DNA of 19,305 nt from an uncultured Collinsella sp. (GCA_902490245.1 CABUDB010000003.1:1-19305), one strand, 5' to 3'. Shown: positions 1-7,752, numbered from the stretch's first letter. Translations and numbers: made by a program. The notes: generated by a model not told the origin, from the letters alone.

Positions 1-324
1 CCTTCAAAACTTACGTACGACGCCCGCGGGCTGATTCCTTGCGTGGTTCAGCAGCATGACACCGGTGAGGTGCTTATGGTTGCTTGGATGAACGAGGAGT
101 CGGTGGGGCTGACGCTCAAGACCGGGACCACGTGGTTTTGGAGTCGCAGCCGTCAGGAGCTCTGGAACAAGGGCGCGACGAGTGGCAACATGCAGGAGGT
201 CAAGGAGCTCTGGGCCGACTGCGATAGCGATACGCTGCTGGTCAAGGTGGACTCACCGGGCCCGGCCTGCCATACCGGCAACCGTACCTGCTTCTTTAAG
301 CGCGTGGAAGGGGGAGTGCGATGA
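1..324 (+). CDS. hisI: Phosphoribosyl-AMP cyclohydrolase HisI (5' end outside window)
   Basis: HisI hydrolyses the adenine ring of phosphoribosyl-AMP to give ProFAR, the third step of histidine synthesis, in the cytoplasm as a zinc and magnesium enzyme. The frame is open from base 1 and begins with [15 protein letters not shown], which aligns inside the usual HisI N-terminus, so the true start lies just upstream and the GTG at 43 is internal. Family signatures are clear: [11 protein letters not shown], the [17 protein letters not shown] block, the metal-binding DCDSDTLL stretch and the C-terminal zinc motif [12 protein letters not shown]. Its TGA overlaps the ATG of the next gene (ATGA), indicating translational coupling. 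HisE is a separate gene downstream rather than a fused domain. The product assignment is secure. Confidence 0.96.
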   Translation, partial: PSKLTYDARGLIPCVVQQHDTGEVLMVAWMNEESVGLTLKTGTTWFWSRSRQELWNKGATSGNMQEVKELWADCDSDTLLVKVDSPGPACHTGNRTCFFKRVEGGVR

Positions 325-548
325 AAGTCGTGACGCCGTTCGAGGTCGCCGAATGCAACGCCGAGCTCCTCCGCGCGGGCGTGCCATGCCGCGTGCACCT
401 GACTGATGCCTGCGGGGCGCAGTCGCTTTGGCTCGAGGCCGAGAAGGAAAGGCTCGATGAGGCCCATGCCGTCATCGTCGAGTTCTTTGAGAAAAAGGGC
501 GCAAAGCCTCGGTTCGATGAGACCGGTACCTACTTTACGCTGCAGTAA
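321..548 (+). CDS. Small unrecognised protein in the histidine operon (75 aa)
   Basis: A 75-residue acidic soluble protein. It overlaps hisI by four bases (ATGA) and ends 15 bases before hisE, so it is almost certainly co-translated with the histidine genes. The sequence runs [20 protein letters not shown], then [13 protein letters not shown], then a helical stretch and a C-terminal [10 protein letters not shown]. There are two or three cysteines but no CxxC pair, membrane segment or signal peptide. I do not recognise a catalytic motif. It may be what some pipelines call an RDAC family protein (the LTDACG motif is reminiscent), but I cannot verify that. Its real status as a gene rests on coupling, codon use like its neighbours and a good fit between two known genes. 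Function unknown. Confidence 0.8.
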   Translation: MKVVTPFEVAECNAELLRAGVPCRVHLTDACGAQSLWLEAEKERLDEAHAVIVEFFEKKGAKPRFDETGTYFTLQ

Positions 549-563
549 CGAGAGGAAATAACC

Positions 564-881
564 ATGGGAGTCAGAACAGCTAACGTGCAGCCGGGAAACA
601 TCGGTGAGACGCTGACGGGACTGGCCGAGGTGATTCACGGTCGTCGCGACGCATCGCCGCAGGAGAGCTATACCGCGCGTCTGCTGACCGACGTCGAGGA
701 CGAGCTTCTCAAGAAGCTTGCCGAGGAGGCGAGCGAGGTGATCATGGCCTGCAAGGATAACGACCACGATCACATCCGCTACGAGGCCGGCGACCTGATC
801 TACCACCTGCTCGTGACGCTCGAGCGCTACGGCATCACCCTCGACGAACTGGCCGGCGAACTCAACGCCCGCCGCCACTAG
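564..881 (+). CDS. hisE: Phosphoribosyl-ATP pyrophosphatase HisE
   Basis: HisE removes pyrophosphate from phosphoribosyl-ATP, the second step of histidine synthesis, making the substrate for HisI. The 105-residue length fits a stand-alone HisE. It carries the MazG-like all-alpha NTP pyrophosphatase core: LTDVEDELLKKLAEEASEV supplies the first acidic cluster, and YEAGDLIYHLLV supplies the second (ExxD). The ATG at 564 follows GAGAGGAAATAACC, a good Shine-Dalgarno at normal spacing. It is the last gene of the visible operon. Its TAG at 879-881 is followed by about 19 bases and then by the IS110 element, with no obvious terminator before the insertion. Confidence 0.95.
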   Translation: MGVRTANVQPGNIGETLTGLAEVIHGRRDASPQESYTARLLTDVEDELLKKLAEEASEVIMACKDNDHDHIRYEAGDLIYHLLVTLERYGITLDELAGELNARRH

Positions 882-918
882 TCATTGGGTGTTCCTATAG
901 TTTTGTCAACCGTCGGGG

Positions 919-2054
919 CTACTCCCGGTAGGGCACCCGGTCGCGCATCACGGCGTATATCGCCCTGAGCCGCTTCCTCGCGACGGCCTTGAGCGCCCGC
1001 CCGTGCCCCATGCCCCGCGCCCTGCAGGCCCGGTAGTACTCGCCGTAGCGCCCCGAGGACCTCACCAGGCTGTTGCACGAGAAGATCAGCAGGGACTTGA
1101 GCCTCGCGTCGCCGCGCCTGGACGCCCTGACCGACCTCACCGACGTTCCGGAGCTCCTCACCCTCGGGGCTATGCCGCAGTACGAGGCCAGGTGGTCGTG
1201 GTCCGGGAACCTCCCGATGTCGACCGACACCGCGAGCTGCGCCGCGGTCCTCGGGCCGATGCCGGGCACGGTGAGCAGGCACGCGTAGGTCTCGTCGCCC
1301 TCGAGCAGCGCCGCCGTCTCGGCCTCGAGGGCCCCGGCCTCGTCGAGGGCCTCCGATATCCGGGCGGCCAGGAACCTGACCTGCCTGTTCTCGGCCTCGA
1401 CGAGCGCCGGCGGGGGCGCGGTGGAGGCGGCCGCGGCCTCCCCGGCGGCCTCGGCCCGCGGGCCCCCGGCCCCGGAGCGGGCGATCCCCCACGCCCCGCC
1501 GAACCCGGCGAGCAGCTCCAGCCACCGCCGGTCCGACAGGTCGACCGCGACACCTCGAGGGCCGGGCAGGACTCGAGCAGCACCGCGCGCAGGCGGTTCT
1601 TGTCCCTGGTCGCGCAGGCGACGACGTGGTCGCGCTGCGACGAGAGGGCGCGGGCGGCCTCGAGGGCCTCGCCGCGGCCCGGGACCCCCGACAGGGAGTC
1701 CGGCACGCCCAGGGCGGTCCGCGCGATCACCGCGGCGTCGCGCTCGTCGGTCTTGGCCTCGCCGGCGAACAGGCCCGCGGCGCGGCTGGCGGCGAGCCCG
1801 GGCAGGTGGGCGACCCCGAGCCCCGCGGCGCGGGCCCGCCTCACGGCGAGGGACCCTATGTTGCGGAACTGGTCGACGACGACGAGCGTGCCGGCGGGCG
1901 CGGAGGCGAACAGCGCGTCGAGCTCGGCCTCCCTGTTGCGGACGGGGGCGCTGGCCAGCACCTCCCCGTCGCGGTCGATCAGGCAGGCCCAGTGCGATGA
2001 CTTGCCGACGTCCAGGCCGAGCACGGCCGCGGGCCTGGTGGATGGCGCTTTCAC
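919..2054 (-). pseudogene. IS110-family transposase (bridge recombinase), single frameshift
   Basis: A DEDD-type recombinase with a C-terminal transposase_20 domain. The start is GTG at 2054-2052 behind GGAAGGA (VKAPSTRPAAVLGLDVGK). The N-terminal RuvC-like part is intact: GLDVGK supplies the first Asp, VVVDQFRN the next acidic site, and AKTDERDAAVIA the final pair. The C-terminal part is also intact: LLTVPGIGPRTAAQLAVSVD, then ASYCGIAPRVRSSGTSV with the conserved serine region, stop at 919-921. The two halves are in different frames. The break is near 1550, where ...CPALEV must continue as VAVDLSDRRW; one missing base (or two extra) explains it. Once repaired the protein would be about 378 residues, normal for IS110. 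No slippery heptamer is visible, so decay or an assembly error is likelier than programmed frameshifting. Confidence 0.88.
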
Positions 2055-2322
2055 GGTGGTATCCTTCCGGTAGTCGTTCGACCGGATGGCCTCCCCCTCG
2101 GCACTCACATTACCAGCCGCGGCACCTGCCCGGCACTTTCCTATCAGCCGTCGGGGGCGGCGCGTCCCGCGCCGGCAGCACCCAACGGGCCCTCTCGGGG
2201 GCAGGGACGTTCGGCCGTGCGCGGGCGCCCGGTCGGCGGCCCGTTCTGGGCGCGCCTCAATCGTAGCCCGAGACGGTCCCGGGCTGACAATTTCGACTGT
2301 AATGGACGTTCTTAAACGACTA
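2055..2322 (-). ncRNA. Candidate IS110 bridge-RNA locus (non-coding end of the element)
   Basis: Some 268 GC-rich bases upstream of the transposase with no credible gene. In characterised IS110-group elements this end encodes the bridge RNA that pairs with donor and target DNA. Two hairpins are visible. One has perfect 7-bp arms at 2158-2164 and 2168-2174. The other has arms at 2067-2071 and 2081-2085 enclosing a 9-base loop. In the minus-strand sense that loop reads CGAACGACT, complementary to the putative element terminus (forward AACGACTA at 2315-2322). The segment 2138-2156 also shares TTCCTAT and CCGTCGGGG with the opposite element end and its host flank (892-898, 910-918). Assignment as bridge RNA is inference; exact RNA ends cannot be read. 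Confidence 0.5.
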
Positions 2323-2323
2323 G

Positions 2324-3235
2324 TTAGGCGAGGGGCGTGGATTCCCATTCGCCGGTGGGGTGGGGGATATCGAAGGCCCGGTAGCCGCAGTCGTAGGCGT
2401 GGGCCTGGGCCTCGCGGATGTTCCAGCAGATGTCGCAGGCGCGGTGCGCGTCCGAGCCAAAGGTGATGGGCACCTCGGCATGGGCGAAGCGGCGCAACAG
2501 CCCGGTCGCGGGATAGTAGTCATCGAGGCCTTTGCGCGGTGCGGCGGTCGAGACCTCAACGCGGCGACCCGTATCGTGCACGCACTCGGCCATCTGCCCC
2601 CAAAACGGTGCCGGGTCAAAATCGGGCGCAAAGCCCTCCTTCGAAAAACGCATGACCAGGTCGGGATGGGCCATCACGTCAAAGTTGAGCGAGCTTTCGC
2701 AGGCGCGGCACCAGTCATCGACATAGCGCTCCCACACGCCGCGCACGCCTAAGTTTTCCCAAACATGCAGGTTGGTATCGTCGTCGATCCAGCCACAAAG
2801 CGAATCGGGCGTATCGGGACGAGCGACGCTCTCCGTTCCCGCCGTGCCCGCGGCGCCGGCCATGATATCGCCCGGGTCGCCAATCCAATGCACGCTGCCC
2901 AAGCGCACCACGGCGCCCTGGGACCAGCGCTCAACCAAGGGTTCGCAGCCCTCGTACCAATCGCATTCAAAGCCATAGATAAGCTCGAGCTCCGGCGCGA
3001 TTTGCGCGGCAAGCCTGCGGGCGTCCTCAAAGGCCAGACGATGCGTCGGCAGGTCGCCCTCGACGACCTGCACCTCGCAGTTAGCATCCATACTGGCAGG
3101 CAGGGCGAGGTGGTCGGTCGAGACCATGACGCGGCAGCCTGCCGCAGCAGCGGCACGGACGTTGTCCTCAAACGAGGCATGGCCGTCCGAAAACGAGGTG
3201 TGGGTGTGACAATCGACCAGCGGGCAAGCGGACAT
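2324..3235 (-). CDS. PHP-domain phosphoesterase, probable histidinol-phosphatase
   Basis: A 303-residue PHP-family metal-dependent phosphoesterase. The metal-binding residues of the fold are all present: H10 and H12 in CHTHTSFSDGH, H42 in STDH, E90 in YGFECDW, H116 in GSVHWIG, H190 in MAHPDL, and D262/H264 in GSDAH. The order and length fit HisK/HisJ-type histidinol-phosphatases, which make histidinol from histidinol phosphate. Proximity to hisI and hisE supports that role, although the gene is convergent with them and now separated by the IS110 element. A generic PHP phosphoesterase remains possible. The ATG at 3235 follows AAAGGAG at ideal spacing. No signal peptide; probably cytoplasmic. 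Confidence 0.82.
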   Translation of the reverse strand: MSACPLVDCHTHTSFSDGHASFEDNVRAAAAAGCRVMVSTDHLALPASMDANCEVQVVEGDLPTHRLAFEDARRLAAQIAPELELIYGFECDWYEGCEPLVERWSQGAVVRLGSVHWIGDPGDIMAGAAGTAGTESVARPDTPDSLCGWIDDDTNLHVWENLGVRGVWERYVDDWCRACESSLNFDVMAHPDLVMRFSKEGFAPDFDPAPFWGQMAECVHDTGRRVEVSTAAPRKGLDDYYPATGLLRRFAHAEVPITFGSDAHRACDICWNIREAQAHAYDCGYRAFDIPHPTGEWESTPLA

Positions 3236-3342
3236 GGCGGCTCCTTTGCGTCAAGCGAATCCGCTTCATTGTAATGGCGCAGCTCTCAACACGCCGGGCA
3301 CGCCGGGGGTCGAAATCGATTGGAAAGGCTGCGCGGCGCGCG

Positions 3343-3437
3343 GTGCGGCCTCGCTCTAAAATGTGTACGTCAGCCTCCAAAAGCTGCAAAAAATGACATG
3401 TTTGGAGGCTGACGTACACGTTTGAGACGAGGGCGAG
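3343..3437 (+). repeat. Palindromic intergenic repeat, copy 1
   Basis: Arms 3363-3380 and 3402-3419 are perfectly complementary over 18 bp (GTGTACGTCAGCCTCCAA and its reverse complement) around a 21-base loop rich in A. Pairing continues imperfectly outward to about 3355 and 3427. The same structure, with an almost identical loop and flanks, recurs at 7654-7752 in the same orientation. This copy lies between the YgbA_NO-like gene and the PHP gene, both on the minus strand, where it could also stop transcription: on that strand the hairpin is followed by ATTTTAG. Family unknown to me. Confidence 0.85.
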
Positions 3438-3467
3438 GGGCGGGGCAGCGCGTGCCGGCGCCGGCGA

Positions 3468-3890
3468 CTACTTGCTTCGTGTCGCCGCTCGTTTGGACTG
3501 CACGGTTATAATCGCGTGCCGCACGGCGGTGACGGGACGATAGCGGATCATACGCGGTCCCGACCAGCGCATGACCTCGCGGATCTTCTCGCGCATGGCA
3601 GGCCGGTAACAATGCGAAGGACAGGCCGAGCAAAATGTCTTGGTGCCCATGTGCGGGCAGTGCTCAATGCGCGCGATGGCGTATTTCTGCAGCTCGGCGC
3701 ATTCGGGGCAGAGCGTAACGGTTCGGAGCCCGAGTTTGACGCGAGTGGGCTTTTCGCCGTTGGGAGCCTGCTTACCCTCGTGGCCGCCGCGATGATGCCC
3801 GCGGCACCACAGTGCAATCATCTGCGACACCATCTGGGCCTCGCGTGCACGTTTGCGCGCCAGCTCCGGCGTGTCGACCGGGCGCGCCAT
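3468..3890 (-). CDS. YgbA_NO family protein (nitrous oxide-stimulated promoter family)
   Basis: A 140-residue basic, cysteine-rich protein. The diagnostic part is CPECAELQKY (C61, C64), then IEHCPH (C78, H80), then FCSACPSHCY (C87, C90, H93, C94), a likely metal or iron-sulfur site. The downstream REVMRWSGPRM also matches what I recall of the YgbA_NO family, whose E. coli member responds to nitrosative stress. Molecular activity is not established. The ATG (3890-3888) shares its A with the TAA of the ABC exporter (TAATG), so it is translated by coupling and belongs to the same operon. A longer upstream frame exists but lies inside the exporter coding sequence and is not credible. The family call is good; linkage to nitric oxide here is inference. 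Confidence 0.82.
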   Translation of the reverse strand: MARPVDTPELARKRAREAQMVSQMIALWCRGHHRGGHEGKQAPNGEKPTRVKLGLRTVTLCPECAELQKYAIARIEHCPHMGTKTFCSACPSHCYRPAMREKIREVMRWSGPRMIRYRPVTAVRHAIITVQSKRAATRSK

Positions 3891-6800
3891 TAGCTCAGCC
3901 TCCCGTGCTCGACCGAAAGCGAGCAATCGGCAAACGCGCAGGTGCTGGCACGGTGGCTTACGAGCACAATGGTCTTGCCGCGGCGCTTGAGCTCGTCGAT
4001 TGCCTGCATCACGGACGCCTCGTTGAGAGCATCGAGCGCGCTGGTGGGTTCGTCGAGCAAGATGAAGGGTGCGTCGTTGAGGAAGATGCGCGCAAGGCCG
4101 ATGCGCTGGCGCTCGCCGCCCGAAAGCGAGTCGCCCAGCTCGGCAACGGGCGTGTCGAGTCCCTGCGGCAGACGGTCGATGAGCGTGGTGAGTGAGGCGG
4201 AGCGGCAAGCGTCGAGCAGCTCGGCATCGGTGGCGTTGGCGTGCGCGACCAGCAGGTTCTCGCGTACGGTGCCGCAGAACAGATGCGTGTCCTGGGTCAT
4301 ATAGGACTCGTGGCTGCGCAGGCTCGCCGTGTTGATGTGGCGGGCATCGACGCCGCTCACCGTGATGGTGCCGGCTGCGGGGTCCCAAAAGCGCATGAGC
4401 AGCTTAAGCAGCGTCGACTTGCCCGAACCCGAGCGCCCCATGATGCAGGTCATGGTACCGGGCGCAAAGGTGCAGGTCACGTCGTCGAGGATGAGACTCG
4501 CAGCGGTGTCGTTCGCGACCTGCTCTGTGGCGCCCGCACCGCCCGCGTCCACGCCGCCCGCATAGCTAAAGCTCACATGCTCGGCTGCGGCGCCGGCAAA
4601 CTCAACGTTCTGTCCATCGGCGACCTCGGCGCACTGGGGCTGCTCGTCGAGCAAATCGAGCACGCGTGCGCCCGAGGCGAGCGTCTCCTGCAGTGAGGCG
4701 CCCAGGCGGCTCACGGCCATCACCGAGCCAAACGACGACACAAAGGTAAAGACGGCGACAAACGCTGCGGCAAAGTCAATCGTTCCCGCAGCCACCAGCT
4801 GCAGCGCACGCCCGAGCATCACCAGATTAGCCACAAGAATAAGCGCATCGGCTACGGCCTCGCTGACCGCCTGGCGGCGCTTGAGGCGCGCGTCCACGGC
4901 GCCGACTTGCTCGGTCAGCTTGCCCAGGGCACGGCTGCGATCGGTGCCACCGGCAAACTGGATGGTCTCGCCCGCGCCGCGCAGACTGTCGAGTACAAAG
5001 GCGCCCAGCTTACCGGCGCCCTCGCGGCTCTGGCGGCCGGTGGTGCCGCATGCCTTGGCCGAGGTCAGGGGCAGTAGCACGCCCAGGACCGCGTAGGCCA
5101 CGAGCGCGATGCCCGCGAGCTCGGGGCTCACAGCCAGCAAAAAGCCCTCAAACACAACGGTGCAGACCAGAGCTATGGCAATGGGCGAGATGGTGTGCGC
5201 GTAGAAGACCTCGAGCAGCTCGATATCCGAGGTGACCAGGCTCACGAGCTCGCCCTTGCCGCGGCCCTCGAGCTTGGCGGGGGCGAGCTGGCGCAGGGTG
5301 CCAAATACCAGGTCGCGAATGTGTGCGAGCAGACGGAATGCGATGTAATGGTTGCAGAGCTGCTCGCCGTAGTGGAGCGGCCCGCGCGCGATGCCGCAGG
5401 CGGCGCAGGCCGCGCATGTGACGATAAGACCAAGCCCCAAGGCGTTGCGGCCCAGCGCGGCCATAAGGCCAAGGGCGCCAAAGGCCGGCACGAACGCGGC
5501 GGTGAGCATGCCAATGCTGCCCAGCGCGACGGCTAGCACAAGCCAGCCGGCAAGCGGTCGGACGAGCCCCATCATGCGCCACATGATGGACGGCGCCGAG
5601 CGACGGGCGCGGCCGGAGTCAGGCACCGCGGCAGCGGAAGACGAGCCGGCACCGTTGAGGCCATCGGTACGGGCGGTGCTGCCGTCAACAGCCTCAACCG
5701 CGCCGGCATCCTCGGCATCACCCTCCGCATACGCATATGCCGAGAGCTGCTCCTGGCTGTTCCACATGCGCGCATAGGCGCCCGCGGTTGCCAAGAGCTC
5801 GCCGTGAGTCCCGCGCTCGGCAATGCGACCGCGTTCCAGCACCAGAATCTGGTCGGCGTCCACGATCGTCGACAGGCGGTGTGCCACCACAATTACAGTG
5901 TGCTCGCCGGCAAGCGATGCGATGACCTCGCCGATCGCGGCTTCGCTCGCAGCGTCCACATTGCTCGTAGCCTCGTCAAACACATAGATCGGCGAGTCGT
6001 GCAGCAGGGCGCGTGCCATGCACACGCGCTGGCGCTGGCCACCCGAAAGGTTGGTGCCGCCCTCGTTAATCACCATGTCGAGCCCGCCGTTGGCCTGCAC
6101 AAAGGCCGCCACGCGCGTGCGGCCGAGCGCGCGCAAAAGCTCGGCGTCGGTGGCGTTGGGCTGGGCGAGCAGCAGGTTGTCGCGCAGGGTGCCGGCAAAC
6201 AGGTAGCCGTTGGTGGGCACCAGGGTGACGGCACGCATGAGTGAGGCGGCCGTGGCATCGCGCAGCTCGACGCCGCCAATGCGAACGCTGCCACGGTAGG
6301 CACCCTTGCGGCCCGCGATAATCCCCGCGAGCGTGGACTTGCCGCCGCCGCTTTCGCCCACGAGTGCCACGAGCGAGCCGTGCGCAATGGTCGCGCTGGC
6401 GCTGTCCAGCACCGTGCGGTCGCCGTATGCATAGCTCACGCCCGCGAGCTCGATATCGCCGCGACCGTCAAGCTCAACATCGCCGCGCTCGGGCTCGGGC
6501 GTATCCAAAATGCCAAACATGCGGCGCGAGGCGGCCATGCCGTTCATGGCCGTGTGGAACAGCGATCCCAGGCGGCGCATGGGCAAAAAGAACTCCTGCG
6601 ACAGAAAGACGACTAGAAAGGCCGCCTCAAAGCCAATTTTGCCCGTGGCGAGCTGCAGCGTGGCTACGATAATGCCGAGCGCGGCGCCCATATAGACGAC
6701 CAGGTCCATAACGCAAATGGAGCGCAGCTGCATCACCAGCAGGCGCATGGTCGCTGTGCGGAAACGCTCGGACTCGGCGTTGATGCGCTTGTGCCAGTCG

Positions 6801-7456
6801 CGGTCGGCCTGATACACCTTAAGGGTGGTAAGACCCTGAACGGCCTCCAGGAACATGCCGCCCAGATCGACGTAGCTGCCCCAATACTCGGAACCGATCT
6901 TTTTTGCGTTGCGCATGACCATCATGATGGAGATGGGGATGACCGGGACGCATACGAGCAGCAGCGCGGCGGGAAGTCCCGCTTGGCCTACGAGCAGCAC
7001 GAACAGCGTGATGGGTGCCAGGCCGGCAAAAAAGAGCTGCGGCAGATAGCCGCCAAAGTATACCTGGAGTTGCGTGGCGCCCTCCACGCTGGTTTGCACG
7101 GCCTCGGCGGTGGGGACGGTTTCGGTATAGGACGGGCCGAGCGCGGTGAGCTTGTCGTAGACGAGCGAACGCACGCGGCGGACGGCTTTGAAGGCGGCCT
7201 TGTCACCGGAACGCTGCGCCAGATAGATGGCGGCGGCGCGCACGATGATGGCGCCGGCGAGCGGCAAGGCCGCCTGTGCGAGGGCATCGACGGCGAGCGC
7301 GGCGGAAAGACCGTCCGTGACGATGCCGCCCAAGATGCGCGCAAGCACCCACATCACCGTGATGTTTGCCATGAGCGCGATCCATTTAAACAGGACGCTC
7401 GCCACAATGTAGGGCGTTGCCTGCGGAACCAGGGAGAAGAGCCGCTTCTCGAACAT
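3890..7456 (-). CDS. Fused CydDC-like ABC exporter (two permease-ATPase halves, 1188 aa)
   Basis: A single polypeptide containing two complete exporter halves, each with six-helix membrane domain then ATPase. Half one: membrane part about residues 15-300, Walker A GESGGGKST near 367, signature LSGGQRQR near 470, Walker B YVFDEATS. A hydrophilic Ala/Gly/Asp-rich linker spans about 575-635. Half two: membrane part about 640-930, Walker A GRSGSGKST near 1009, signature LSGGERQR near 1110, Walker B FILLDEPTSALD. All ATPase motifs look intact in both halves. FLSQEFFLPMRRLGSLFHTAMNG in half one is CydD-like, a family that exports cysteine and glutathione and supports cytochrome bd assembly. Substrate is not proven; a general lipid or drug exporter is the alternative. 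ATG at 7456 follows GGAGG at short spacing. The next gene is translationally coupled. Confidence 0.88.
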   Translation of the reverse strand: MFEKRLFSLVPQATPYIVASVLFKWIALMANITVMWVLARILGGIVTDGLSAALAVDALAQAALPLAGAIIVRAAAIYLAQRSGDKAAFKAVRRVRSLVYDKLTALGPSYTETVPTAEAVQTSVEGATQLQVYFGGYLPQLFFAGLAPITLFVLLVGQAGLPAALLLVCVPVIPISIMMVMRNAKKIGSEYWGSYVDLGGMFLEAVQGLTTLKVYQADRDWHKRINAESERFRTATMRLLVMQLRSICVMDLVVYMGAALGIIVATLQLATGKIGFEAAFLVVFLSQEFFLPMRRLGSLFHTAMNGMAASRRMFGILDTPEPERGDVELDGRGDIELAGVSYAYGDRTVLDSASATIAHGSLVALVGESGGGKSTLAGIIAGRKGAYRGSVRIGGVELRDATAASLMRAVTLVPTNGYLFAGTLRDNLLLAQPNATDAELLRALGRTRVAAFVQANGGLDMVINEGGTNLSGGQRQRVCMARALLHDSPIYVFDEATSNVDAASEAAIGEVIASLAGEHTVIVVAHRLSTIVDADQILVLERGRIAERGTHGELLATAGAYARMWNSQEQLSAYAYAEGDAEDAGAVEAVDGSTARTDGLNGAGSSSAAAVPDSGRARRSAPSIMWRMMGLVRPLAGWLVLAVALGSIGMLTAAFVPAFGALGLMAALGRNALGLGLIVTCAACAACGIARGPLHYGEQLCNHYIAFRLLAHIRDLVFGTLRQLAPAKLEGRGKGELVSLVTSDIELLEVFYAHTISPIAIALVCTVVFEGFLLAVSPELAGIALVAYAVLGVLLPLTSAKACGTTGRQSREGAGKLGAFVLDSLRGAGETIQFAGGTDRSRALGKLTEQVGAVDARLKRRQAVSEAVADALILVANLVMLGRALQLVAAGTIDFAAAFVAVFTFVSSFGSVMAVSRLGASLQETLASGARVLDLLDEQPQCAEVADGQNVEFAGAAAEHVSFSYAGGVDAGGAGATEQVANDTAASLILDDVTCTFAPGTMTCIMGRSGSGKSTLLKLLMRFWDPAAGTITVSGVDARHINTASLRSHESYMTQDTHLFCGTVRENLLVAHANATDAELLDACRSASLTTLIDRLPQGLDTPVAELGDSLSGGERQRIGLARIFLNDAPFILLDEPTSALDALNEASVMQAIDELKRRGKTIVLVSHRASTCAFADCSLSVEHGRLS

Positions 7457-7505
7457 GAAACCTCCGATGCCGTAACGGTGTCGGGCGGGGTCCTCGGCAG
7501 CCGAT

Positions 7506-7525
7506 TAGTTAGCCAAATGCAACTA
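7506..7525. promoter_or_regulatory. Possible operator dyad upstream of the exporter
   Basis: TAGTT and AACTA form a perfect 5-bp dyad spaced by 10 bases, about 50 bases upstream of the exporter start. On the minus strand the same stretch contains GGCTAACTAA, one base different from the GGCTAACTTA repeats in front of eno. The half-site resembles the GGCTAACC half of actinobacterial DtxR/IdeR boxes, but there is no full palindrome of that type. Regulator unknown. Confidence 0.25.
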
Positions 7526-7653
7526 GAGTAACATCGTGCAGCAGGTAAGTATGCCGAGGGTAATTTTTTAGCCGATGAACTGCGTAGAAAGTCCAAAATT
7601 GTTGAGTGCAGCGAACTTTATGGCGGACGGAGTGCAGGCGCAATTCTGATCGT

Positions 7654-7752
7654 GTGCGGCCCCGCTCCAAAACGTGTACGTCAGCCTCCGAAAGCTGCAA
7701 AAAATGACATGTTTGGAGGCTGACGTACACGTTTGGATAGGGGCGAGGGCGG
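7654..7752 (+). repeat. Palindromic intergenic repeat, copy 2
   Basis: Arms 7671-7689 and 7715-7733 pair perfectly over 19 bp around a loop that matches copy 1 (GAAAGCTGCAAAAAATGACA...). Flanking bases are also shared: GTGCGGCC and CGCTC before, and a GAGGGCGAGG-like stretch after. Orientation is the same as copy 1. Here it lies upstream of two divergent genes, so it cannot be acting simply as a terminator for either. Arm substitutions relative to copy 1 are few. Confidence 0.85.

Larger units (their letters stand above)
900..2322 (-). mobile_element. IS110-family insertion sequence, approximate limits
   Basis: An element of about 1.4 kb with one transposase on the minus strand. It is conspicuously more GC-rich than its neighbours. 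There are no strong terminal inverted repeats, as expected for IS110; only TTGTCA at 903-908 and TGACAA at 2285-2290 mirror each other. The boundaries are inferred: AG (CT on the other strand) occurs at 899-900 and again at 2322-2323, matching the CT core dinucleotide known for the characterised IS621. Removing one copy and the interior would leave hisE and the PHP gene convergent with about 19 bases between their stop codons. The long non-coding side lies upstream of the transposase and the short one downstream, the arrangement of the IS110 group proper. Confidence 0.75.

Noticed and set aside
153..878. Long open frame on the minus strand across hisI-hisE
   Set aside because: It is antisense to three clearly recognised or tightly coupled genes and its product has no family features.
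1535..1565. Programmed -1 frameshift in the transposase
   Set aside because: No slippery heptamer is present, and IS110 transposases are normally made from one frame; a mutation or sequence error is simpler.
878..2466. Many long frames on both strands within the IS110 element
   Set aside because: Extreme GC content leaves few stops. The products are Arg/Pro/Gly-rich shadows of the transposase or of its non-coding end.
3355..3430. Small peptide encoded in the palindromic repeats (similar frames in both copies)
   Set aside because: Frame similarity follows from DNA identity. The few differences change amino acids and no ribosome-binding site is present.
3891..4388. Upstream extension of the YgbA_NO-like protein to 306 residues
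   Set aside because: The extension is an out-of-frame reading of the second ATPase domain; the TAATG junction gives the natural start.
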